A stretch of 64,000 nucleotides of DNA, taken from Splendidivirga corallicola. Its GTDB lineage: Bacteria > Bacteroidota > Bacteroidia > Cytophagales > Cyclobacteriaceae. The stretch lies in contig JAUJEA010000005.1 in the NCBI GenBank assembly GCA_030442035.1, forward strand, positions 422,688 to 486,687, read 5' to 3'. The translations under genes were made by a program, and so were the position numbers. Within the stretch, counting starts at the first letter, position 1, and each line of letters begins with the position of its first letter. The notes under the pieces are model-generated. The model saw only the letters and a program-made list of their open reading frames with translations. It made no database searches and was not told the origin of the DNA. Below are positions 53,602-61,511 of the stretch, piece by piece.

Positions 53602-54003
53602 TTAACTGTTATTCGTTAATTGTAAATCCTTTTCAACTACTTTTCTCAAATAATTAATATATCCATTGAGCAGTGCAAGGCTTTTATCAATTAACCTTCT
53701 AACATTTTCATATTCTTTTTTTGTAATATAGCTTTCTTCCAATGCAATAATTAAATGATCGATCAATTCAAAAAGTGAACCTCTACTTTGCCGACAAAAT
53801 TGAGCATTCTCTTTATAATGATATCGTCCATAACCCTCAGCAATATTGTTTGTAACAGACCTGGAAGCTCGAACTATTTGATCAGCTAGTAAAAATTTCT
53901 CTTTGTCTGGAAATTTTTTAATCATTTTGCTCAAATCAACTCTTAAATCTCTACAAGATTTCCAGCAATCTAAATCCTCAAAAGACTTTATTGAATTTGG
54001 CAA
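53602..54003 (-). CDS. Four-helix-bundle protein (23S rRNA intervening-sequence family), inserted in the sdh operon
   Basis: 133 residues of the S23/IVP four-helix-bundle family, found in rRNA intervening sequences and as scattered single genes in Bacteroidota. Recognised by [37 protein letters not shown] and the following helix [16 protein letters not shown]. Start is TTG at 54003, as the frame is closed upstream by a stop; no ATG is available. Its flanks carry GTTAAT/GTTAAC-rich repeats. It splits sdhA from sdhB without stopping their co-transcription. Function in the cell is unknown. Confidence 0.88.
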   Translation of the reverse strand: MPNSIKSFEDLDCWKSCRDLRVDLSKMIKKFPDKEKFLLADQIVRASRSVTNNIAEGYGRYHYKENAQFCRQSRGSLFELIDHLIIALEESYITKKEYENVRRLIDKSLALLNGYINYLRKVVEKDLQLTNNS

Positions 54004-54036
54004 AATTACTATTAACTATTTGTGATCAACCATTAA

Positions 54037-55959
54037 CTATTTATAACTCCTCTGAGTCAATTTAACATTTTCAAATTCCAGATCTTCCTTATGAAGCTCT
54101 GCGGATTGGTCTTCTCCTTTGTATTCCCAGGCAGCCACATAGGAAAATTCATCATCCTTCCGTCTTGCTTCTCCTTCTTCTGTTTGTGATTCCTCCCTGA
54201 AGTGTCCTCCGCAAGATTCCGATCTGTTGAGTGCATCATCTACCATCAATTCACCCAGTTCAAGAAAATCAGCGACCCGGTTGGCTTTTTCCAATGACAT
54301 ATTCAATTCTTCGTTCTCTCCCACAACTTTCACATTTTCCCAAAACTCTTTTTTCAACTCCTGGATTTCACCTTTTGCTTTCTTCAAGCCTTCTTCAGTT
54401 CTCGACATACCACAGTACTCCCACATAATCTTACCCAACGCCTTGTGAAAATCATCAACTGTCTTGTTTCCATTGATACTCAGAAGTTTTCCAATTCTAC
54501 CCTTTACATGATCTTCAGCCTCTTTGAAAGCTTCATGATCTGTTTCAACCTGGTCATAGGGCATACCAGCCAGATAATCTCCAATGGTATATGGCAATAC
54601 GAAATAACCATCTGCCAAACCTTGCATCAATGCGCTTGCTCCCAGCCTGTTAGCTCCATGGTCAGAGAAATTTGCTTCACCAGCGGCATATAGACCTGGA
54701 ACATTGGTCATTAAATTATAATCAACCCAAAGTCCTCCCATTGTGTAGTGCACGGCCGGATAGATCATCATTGGAACTTCATATGGATCATCACCGGTAA
54801 TTTGTTTATACATATCAAATAAATTACCATATTTCCCCTCAATGACATCTCTCCCATCCCTTTTAATAGCATCTGCAAAGTCAAGAAAAACAGCCAACCC
54901 TGTTGCACCAACCCCTCTTCCTTCATCACAAACATATTTAGCATTTCTGGAGGCTACGTCTCTGGGAACCAGGTTCCCAAAGGAAGGATAACGCCTTTCC
55001 AAATAATAATCTCTGTCTTCTTCGGCAATGGATACTGCTTCCTTAGCTGTGAGTCCTTTTATAGCTTCCTTTGGTACCCAAACCCTTCCATCATTTCTCA
55101 AAGACTCAGACATCAGTGTTAGTTTTGACTGATGATCCCCTGAAACAGGAATACAGGTTGGATGTATCTGGGTATAACATGGGTTGGCAAATAAGGCTCC
55201 CTTTTTATGTGCTCTCCAGGCTGCGGTACAATTCGAGCCCATGGCATTAGTTGAAAGAAAAAATACGTTTCCATATCCACCTGTTGCCAATACGACTGCA
55301 TGTGCGCTATGTGATTCAATTTTTCCGGTAACCAGATCCCTCGCTACTATTCCTCTTGCCTTACCATCAACCATCACAAGATCCAGCATTTCAGTGCGGG
55401 GATACATTTTCACTTTACCTTGAGCAATTTGTCTGCTTAGTGCACTATAAGCTCCCAATAACAATTGCTGGCCTGTCTGTCCTCTGGCGTAAAAAGTTCT
55501 GGACACCTGAGCTCCGCCGAAAGATCGATTGGCAAGCAATCCTCCATACTCCCTTGCAAAAGGTACTCCCTGCGCTACACATTGATCAATAATATTGACA
55601 CTTACTTCTGCCAGTCTATGGACGTTGGCCTCTCTTGATCGATAGTCTCCCCCTTTAATTGTATCGTAAAAAAGCCTGAAGACACTATCACCATCATTCT
55701 GGTAATTTTTGGCAGCATTAATACCCCCTTGAGCAGCAATACTATGCGCTCTTCTTGGGCTATCCTGAAAACAAAATGCTTTGACGTTATATCCGAGTTC
55801 TCCAAAAGATGCAGCGGCTGAAGCTCCTGCAAGACCGGTTCCAACCACTATAATATCGTATTTACGTTTGTTGGCCGGATTTACAAGTTTGACATTAAAC
55901 TTGTGCTTGGTCCATTTTTCCGCCAATGGTCCCTCAGGTATTTTTGAATCTAATTTCAT
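54037..55959 (-). CDS. sdhA: Succinate dehydrogenase/fumarate reductase flavoprotein subunit
   Basis: 640 residues from ATG 55959 (the longer frame begins with TTG). FAD-binding [12 protein letters not shown] (about residues 36-47), covalent-FAD His in [15 protein letters not shown] (about 72-86), the active-site region [15 protein letters not shown] and the capping [14 protein letters not shown]. Oxidises succinate to fumarate. The type belongs with SdhC of the single-subunit cytochrome b form. Confidence 0.95.
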   Translation of the reverse strand: MKLDSKIPEGPLAEKWTKHKFNVKLVNPANKRKYDIIVVGTGLAGASAAASFGELGYNVKAFCFQDSPRRAHSIAAQGGINAAKNYQNDGDSVFRLFYDTIKGGDYRSREANVHRLAEVSVNIIDQCVAQGVPFAREYGGLLANRSFGGAQVSRTFYARGQTGQQLLLGAYSALSRQIAQGKVKMYPRTEMLDLVMVDGKARGIVARDLVTGKIESHSAHAVVLATGGYGNVFFLSTNAMGSNCTAAWRAHKKGALFANPCYTQIHPTCIPVSGDHQSKLTLMSESLRNDGRVWVPKEAIKGLTAKEAVSIAEEDRDYYLERRYPSFGNLVPRDVASRNAKYVCDEGRGVGATGLAVFLDFADAIKRDGRDVIEGKYGNLFDMYKQITGDDPYEVPMMIYPAVHYTMGGLWVDYNLMTNVPGLYAAGEANFSDHGANRLGASALMQGLADGYFVLPYTIGDYLAGMPYDQVETDHEAFKEAEDHVKGRIGKLLSINGNKTVDDFHKALGKIMWEYCGMSRTEEGLKKAKGEIQELKKEFWENVKVVGENEELNMSLEKANRVADFLELGELMVDDALNRSESCGGHFREESQTEEGEARRKDDEFSYVAAWEYKGEDQSAELHKEDLEFENVKLTQRSYK

Positions 55960-55985
55960 ATGAAACAATGATCAGAATTTAATCT

Positions 55986-56651
55986 TTAACTATTAAGAAA
56001 CATCCATATAGGAATCAATGCAAACAGTGCAGGTACTACAATTGCGAATGCCGCACCCACAAATTTTATGATTGGACTATATTTAATGTGGTTTAGTCCA
56101 AATGTTTGAAAGGCACTTTGAAAGCCATGTGAAAGGTGAAAAGCAAGTACTGCCATACTTACAACATAGATAGCCACATACCATAGCTGCGAATAAGCTG
56201 CTTTTACGACTGCATAAAGATCCTTGGCATCATAATCTGTGGTCTCTACGCTTCCAAACTTCATCTCATACCAAAAACCTTTTAAATGGATGATAAGAAA
56301 AATAAGGATCAAAAAACCTAATACTCCCATGTTGCGGGAGGCCCAGGTACTTTGCGTTGGAGAAACAGCATAACCAACTGGCCTTGCTTTTTTATTTCTT
56401 CTGTTTAAAATGACGGAGGTAACGATATGAAGAAGAATGAAGAAAAAATTCCCGATTGAAATTACTTTGATCAGAGGATTTGAGGTCATAAACTCCGCAT
56501 ATATATTAAATTGTCGTCCTTCATCTCCTTTTAACAATTGTAAATTTCCGGAAAGGTGTACAGCCAGGAATAAGATTAAAAACAGGCCAGTTAGCGCCAT
56601 AAGAACTTTTCTTCCTAAGCTACTGGTAAGTGAATCGATTAACCAACTCAT
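55986..56651 (-). CDS. sdhC: Succinate dehydrogenase cytochrome b subunit
   Basis: 221 residues with five membrane segments, the di-haem B-type succinate:quinone reductase anchor used in Bacteroidota, with membrane His residues (AVHLSGNL, LLHIVTSV, IIHLKGFW, AFHLSHGF) as likely haem ligands. First gene of the sdh operon, preceded by a good promoter. Confidence 0.92.
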   Translation of the reverse strand: MSWLIDSLTSSLGRKVLMALTGLFLILFLAVHLSGNLQLLKGDEGRQFNIYAEFMTSNPLIKVISIGNFFFILLHIVTSVILNRRNKKARPVGYAVSPTQSTWASRNMGVLGFLILIFLIIHLKGFWYEMKFGSVETTDYDAKDLYAVVKAAYSQLWYVAIYVVSMAVLAFHLSHGFQSAFQTFGLNHIKYSPIIKFVGAAFAIVVPALFALIPIWMFLNS

Positions 56652-56694
56652 TTTTGATAGATAGAATTTGATTTTTTGGTGATTAACAATGCGC

Positions 56695-56724
56695 CAAAGT
56701 TACACTAGAAACCTTTTCAAACAA
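56695..56724 (-). promoter_or_regulatory. Promoter of the sdh operon (TTG-N19-TAACTTTG)
   Basis: On the minus strand TTG (56724-56722), 19 bases, TAACTTTG (56702-56695); exact fit to the Bacteroidota consensus, 43 bp before the sdhC start. Confidence 0.75.
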
Positions 56725-56859
56725 AACCAGCTATTTATTTTAATATATTCTAAATTAAATGCTGCTGTAAGAATTCTTTTCTGCTTTTTATGGAACCATT
56801 TGTTCTGACGCATCATCATAAATATTCATTTTTTGCGTTAGGTTTTAAACAGCATAGCT

Positions 56860-58272
56860 ATGAACAAGTTCAAGACGTTTTTGGTTTATTTTACCATTCT
56901 TTTTTTCTGTTCCTGTCATCTGAACGCTACACATTTAAAAGGAGGAGCGATTTCACTTAGAAGTAATCCGGGAAATAATCTTTCTTATATCATTATTCTT
57001 TCTTTCATCAATGATGGTTCAGGTGTAGCTGGAGGCAGTGGTACGCTGATGCTTGGTGATGGGCAAACAATGTCACCGGAAAGCGATGCTGATTCAAGCT
57101 CAACAAGAGTTTTGTATAACGGAGACATATTGTTACAGTATTTCCTTAGTCATACATTTTCCGGCCCTGGAAGCTATCAAATAAGTTATCTCGAACAAAA
57201 TCGAAATGCAGGAATATTAAATATGACTGATGCTGTTAACACGAGCTTCTACATTGAATCCAATATTACAATAGATCCATTTTTAGGCATCTCTGAAGTG
57301 GAGTTAGACTCTTTACCATCCTTAATAGCTCAAAGCGGATTAATATATCAAGGGCGTTTTTCAATCTTAAGTAAAGAAGGGGACAGTATTGTTTACAAAA
57401 TAATCACACCAAGACAGGATACCGAAAGGGAAGTTTCTGATTATAGACAACCCAACCACATATCCTTTCAAGGTTCAAATGAAGCAGGAACAGATGCTCC
57501 CAGTCTAAATATTGAGCTTGTCAATGGTAACATTCTTTGGAATTCTCCTGGTCTCATAGGCTCCTACACCATAGCCTTGAAAGCTGAAAAGTGGCGAAAA
57601 GCAAACAATGATTGGTTTTTCATTGGAGATATAGTGCTGGATTTTCAGGTTGATGTAGCAGATCCTGGTAATGATCCCCCACAAATATTTACTGATCAAG
57701 CCTATGAAGTAGTTGCCGGCGAAGAACTACAAGTACCTATAAACGTTGTTGATTCTCAAAATGATGGTGTTACATTGAACCTTTCAGGTGAAATATTTGA
57801 ACTTCAGGATAGTCCGGCTACTTTGACTCAAAATCCGGTTGTCTCTCAGCAAACACCTCTTTTGGTTACGCTGGATTGGCAAACGATATCCCTTCATATT
57901 AGAGATGAACCTTATACTTTCAAAATAGTCGTCCAGGACAATCCTGACAATGGGCCGAGTCTTTCAAGCGTTCGTGTAATCAGGATCTGGGTACGCAGTG
58001 TAACCGATGTTTTCAAACCGATTTTATATGAAACGGGTCCTGTTCTATACCCTAACCCGGTGAAAAATGTTTTAAATATCGATATCGGAAACGAGACGCT
58101 TGTTAAACCTATAAATATTAAAATCTACAATCAGTATGGTCAGCTGTGTGTAGAAAAAGTACTTAAAAAAAATTCAGCAATTAATATAAGTAAGTTAGCA
58201 GAAGGACATTATTTTGTTTATGGTAGAATGGCCAATGGTAAAATTGTCAGGTCCAAGATTATTAAGCAGTAG
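56860..58272 (+). CDS. Secreted protein with T9SS type A sorting domain (first of three tandem paralogs)
   Basis: 470 residues. Signal peptide (about 1-23, ending near NAT), then a region (about 24-265) like the N-terminal part of the next two genes: ATHLKGGAIS, NRNAGILNM, IDPFLG, TPRQDTEREV, EKWRKANNDWFFIGD. An Ig-like or cadherin-like domain follows (about 270-385), and the last 75 residues are a T9SS type A sorting domain (LYPNPVKNVLNIDIG, LAEGHYFVYGR, KIIKQ). So it is exported through PorU/PorV. Its function is unknown; structural surface role is the likely guess. Confidence 0.85.
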   Translation: MNKFKTFLVYFTILFFCSCHLNATHLKGGAISLRSNPGNNLSYIIILSFINDGSGVAGGSGTLMLGDGQTMSPESDADSSSTRVLYNGDILLQYFLSHTFSGPGSYQISYLEQNRNAGILNMTDAVNTSFYIESNITIDPFLGISEVELDSLPSLIAQSGLIYQGRFSILSKEGDSIVYKIITPRQDTEREVSDYRQPNHISFQGSNEAGTDAPSLNIELVNGNILWNSPGLIGSYTIALKAEKWRKANNDWFFIGDIVLDFQVDVADPGNDPPQIFTDQAYEVVAGEELQVPINVVDSQNDGVTLNLSGEIFELQDSPATLTQNPVVSQQTPLLVTLDWQTISLHIRDEPYTFKIVVQDNPDNGPSLSSVRVIRIWVRSVTDVFKPILYETGPVLYPNPVKNVLNIDIGNETLVKPINIKIYNQYGQLCVEKVLKKNSAINISKLAEGHYFVYGRMANGKIVRSKIIKQ

Positions 58273-58531
58273 AACTTGAATATCAACTAATTATTGTAAA
58301 AAAATGAACAAATACAATCAATTGTCGGAGATCAGGCAAACCAATGGGATTTTCAGGTTATGCTTAACTTACGTAATAGGTGGTACGTAAACAGTAATTG
58401 ATATTCGGGGGCACATATCAAATTAAACGATGTATATTTTTAAATAAAATCACGTATTTATTATAAATCAGATAAATAAGGACTAACCGAACTTATTTTA
58501 TTGTTGTTGGTTTAAATTAAAAAGCTAATCA

Positions 58532-61330
58532 ATGAAATTAATCTATAAATGTCTTTCGGTTCTCATTACTATTATTTTCCTAGGCACTTTTGAACTTTAT
58601 GCTACTCATATTCGCGCAGGGGAGATTATTGTTGAACGGATTTCCACACAAAGTTTAACTTTCAGGATCACAATCATAGGTTATACGGATACAGGATCAA
58701 CTGTCCAGTTTGGTGGAGGGAGATTACAGTTTGGAGATGGAATTGAAGTAGATATCGACACCGAAAACGATTTTAATACTAAAGAGGATCTTGGTGATAT
58801 GATCGCTCTTAACATCTTTGTTATAGAACATACTTATCAAGCCCCCGGAGAATATGTTTTGAGGTTTCAGGAGTTTAACAGGAACGCAGGCATATTAAAC
58901 ATGGCTAATTCTGTTGAAACTCCCTTTTATGTTGAAACAAAAATTTTGATCGATCCTTTTCTTGGCCTGAACAACTCTCCTCAACTGCTGATCCCACCTA
59001 TTGACAGAGCAGCCACAGGCGCTACTTTTTTTCATAATCCGGGAGCATTTGATCCTGATGGAGATAGCTTATCCTATAGAATTGTAATTCCAAAGCAGGA
59101 CATTGACAGAGAAGTTGGTGCTTACACCTTCCCTAATGATGCCCGGCATTATGTCGGACTTGATTTCGAACGTGCCAATGAAGCACAGACAGGCCGCCCT
59201 ACCTATACACTCAATTCACTGAATGGTGATCTGATTTGGGATGCCCCGGGACAGGCCGGGGAGTACAATATAGCTTTTGTGGTAGAAGAATGGAGAAAGA
59301 TCGGAGATACCTGGTTTCAAATGGGGTATGTAACCCGCGACATGCAAATTATTGTGGAAGAAACCGATAATGAAAGACCTGAACTGATTATTCCTAAAGA
59401 TACTTGTGTAGTGGCCGGGACGCTCCTGGAGGAAATCATCCAGGGGCAGGATCCGGATGGACATAATATCATTTTAGAAAGTTTTGGAGGTGTGTATGAA
59501 TTGACCTCTTCTCCGGCCAGTTTTTCGCCTGATCCACCCATAGTTCAAAGCTCGCCTGGCCTGTTGAACTTCACTTGGCAAACCAATTGCTTCCACGTCA
59601 GACAAAGACCTTACGAAATTCAATTTAAAGTAAAAGATGATCCGCCTCCCCTTAATCGCCCTTCGCTGGTAAGATTCGAAACCTGGAATGTGACAGTCAT
59701 CGGCCCACCACCAGAAGGGCTTGCCGCTGCAGTGCAACCCGGAAGAGCCATCCAATTGAATTGGGATGCTTACAACTGTAGCAACGCCTCTGTGATGCAG
59801 ATATACAGAAGAGTCGATGAATTTAACTATGAACCGGGACCCTGTGAAACGGGTATTCCCGCTAACAGTGGTTATGAATTAATTGGTACTGTTGATATTA
59901 CCGAAGCATCTTTCCTCGATGATAATAATGGGGACGGACTTGATCCAGGAGCCAACTATTGTTACCGACTCGTAGCTGTTTTCCCTCAACCGGGAGGCGG
60001 AGAAAGTATCGTCTCCGAAGAAGTGTGTGCTGAAATCGCTGCCGATGCTCCGGTTATCACTAATGTGGATATAACCAACACCGGAACCAATGATGGTACC
60101 ATCTGGGTAAGATGGACCTCTCCACTGGATGCTGATCCTGTTAACTTCCCTCCTCCTTATCGCTATGAAGTGGCCAGAGCTAATGACTTCGAGGGAAATA
60201 ACGGACTCACTGTGGTTACATCCACCACAGACACTACTTTTACAGATACCGGGCTCAATACAAGGGATGAAGTATTTAATTACAGAATTTATCTCTATGA
60301 TGCCAATGATGTCCTTGTTGATTCTTCTGCCACTGCTTCCACAGTAAGGTTGGAACTGGAACCTTTCCTCGGGGGTATTGAACTCAACTGGAGTGCTGAG
60401 GTACCTTGGTCTAATAATGTACAGGATTTCGCTTACCATTATATCTATCGAAACAGGGTGAATAATGGTAATCCCGATCAATTAGTCCTGATAGATAGTG
60501 TCAATGTTTTAAATACCGGATTTAATTATCTCGACGAAGGACAAAATAATAATGTGCCTTTAGAAGAAGAACTTGAATATTGCTACTTTGTTACTACACA
60601 AGGCTCCTATGGAAATGACAGGATCATTGAGCCTTTGCTTAATAAATCCCAGATTATTTGTGCGCAGCCAAATGATACCATACCGCCTTGTACTCCTGTA
60701 AATCTGACACTGGCCTCCTGCGAAGAAATTCTCCAGGATTTACCCTGTAATGTCAATTTCTACTCCAATACCATTTCCTGGATGATGAGTAATGCCAGCG
60801 AATGTGATCTGGACATCAGAAGTTACAATGTGTATTTCGCAGAAACACTCGATAGTGAATTCCAGTTGTTAGCCAATGTTACAGATACTTTCTATGTACA
60901 TCAGGACCTGCAATTCATTGGAGGTTGTTACAGAGTAGCTGCAGTGGACAGATCTAACAATGAAAGTGAGATTTCAGAACCTGTTTGTCAGACACTCGAT
61001 GCCGGTTGTCTTGTTTATGAACTACCCAATGTATTTACCCCTAACAGTGACGGTGACAATGATACTTTCAAAGCATTTGATACACAAGGTAAGTGCCCAA
61101 GATTCGTGGAAAGTGTGATCTTCACAGTGTACAATCGATATGGTAAAAAACTGTATACCAATGAAAATATTGGTGAAAATGATATTTTCATTAACTGGCC
61201 TGGCACCACACAAGATGGTAAAGTACTCGGAACCGGTGTCTACTATTATGAAGCTGAGGTCAGATTCAGAACCTTTGACCCAAAGGTGGCTACAAGAAAA
61301 ATGAACGGTTGGATACATTTAATAAAGTAA
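58532..61330 (+). CDS. Large secreted protein with type B (gliding-associated) sorting domain (second paralog)
   Basis: 932 residues. Signal peptide (about 1-24), N-terminal conserved region (25-290: ATHIRAGEI, NRNAGILNM, IDPFLGLNN, IPKQDIDREV, EEWRKIGDTWF), an Ig-like domain (about 290-390), FN3-like domains (about 395-820) and a type B (CHU-C/gliding motility-associated) C-terminal domain (about 845-932: NVFTPNSDGDND, VYNRYGKKLY, GVYYYEAEV, NGWIHLIK). Bases 59678-61017 match 62661-64000 in the next gene with no difference found by reading. Confidence 0.88.
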   Translation: MKLIYKCLSVLITIIFLGTFELYATHIRAGEIIVERISTQSLTFRITIIGYTDTGSTVQFGGGRLQFGDGIEVDIDTENDFNTKEDLGDMIALNIFVIEHTYQAPGEYVLRFQEFNRNAGILNMANSVETPFYVETKILIDPFLGLNNSPQLLIPPIDRAATGATFFHNPGAFDPDGDSLSYRIVIPKQDIDREVGAYTFPNDARHYVGLDFERANEAQTGRPTYTLNSLNGDLIWDAPGQAGEYNIAFVVEEWRKIGDTWFQMGYVTRDMQIIVEETDNERPELIIPKDTCVVAGTLLEEIIQGQDPDGHNIILESFGGVYELTSSPASFSPDPPIVQSSPGLLNFTWQTNCFHVRQRPYEIQFKVKDDPPPLNRPSLVRFETWNVTVIGPPPEGLAAAVQPGRAIQLNWDAYNCSNASVMQIYRRVDEFNYEPGPCETGIPANSGYELIGTVDITEASFLDDNNGDGLDPGANYCYRLVAVFPQPGGGESIVSEEVCAEIAADAPVITNVDITNTGTNDGTIWVRWTSPLDADPVNFPPPYRYEVARANDFEGNNGLTVVTSTTDTTFTDTGLNTRDEVFNYRIYLYDANDVLVDSSATASTVRLELEPFLGGIELNWSAEVPWSNNVQDFAYHYIYRNRVNNGNPDQLVLIDSVNVLNTGFNYLDEGQNNNVPLEEELEYCYFVTTQGSYGNDRIIEPLLNKSQIICAQPNDTIPPCTPVNLTLASCEEILQDLPCNVNFYSNTISWMMSNASECDLDIRSYNVYFAETLDSEFQLLANVTDTFYVHQDLQFIGGCYRVAAVDRSNNESEISEPVCQTLDAGCLVYELPNVFTPNSDGDNDTFKAFDTQGKCPRFVESVIFTVYNRYGKKLYTNENIGENDIFINWPGTTQDGKVLGTGVYYYEAEVRFRTFDPKVATRKMNGWIHLIK
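59678..61017 (+). repeat. Copy 1 of a long direct repeat of at least 1340 bp
   Basis: Offset 2983 bp from 62661-64000. Reading both stretches line by line I found no mismatch. Left edge is abrupt: both copies share GAAACCTGGAATG from this point, while the 30 bases before differ at many positions. Codes for residues 383 onward of the 932-residue protein (FN3-like part). Confidence 0.88.
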
Positions 61331-61367
61331 TTTCTTAAATCCAATAAAAGATTTCATTAAAGCCTTT

Positions 61368-61406
61368 GAGCCATTTCATAAAAATGGCTCCCATTCAAAA
61401 TTTTTT
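61368..61406 (+). terminator. Terminator-like hairpin after the second paralog
   Basis: GAGCCATTT (61368-61376), loop CATAA, AAATGGCTC (61382-61390), then TTTTTT at 61401-61406. It lies 37 bp after the stop and before the third paralog. Confidence 0.6.
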
Positions 61407-61511
61407 GTACTAAATTGGGTTATAATAGCATATAGTGATTAGCTATTTGCTAAACATTTCTTTATAATTACGTTGCGGACAAATCAACTGATGGTACCCA
61501 AATTGATTACA

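Noticed and set aside
59879..60481. 200-codon minus-strand frame, repeated at 62862-63464
   Set aside because: Both are shadows of the FN3-like part of the two large surface proteins; they match because the DNA repeat matches.
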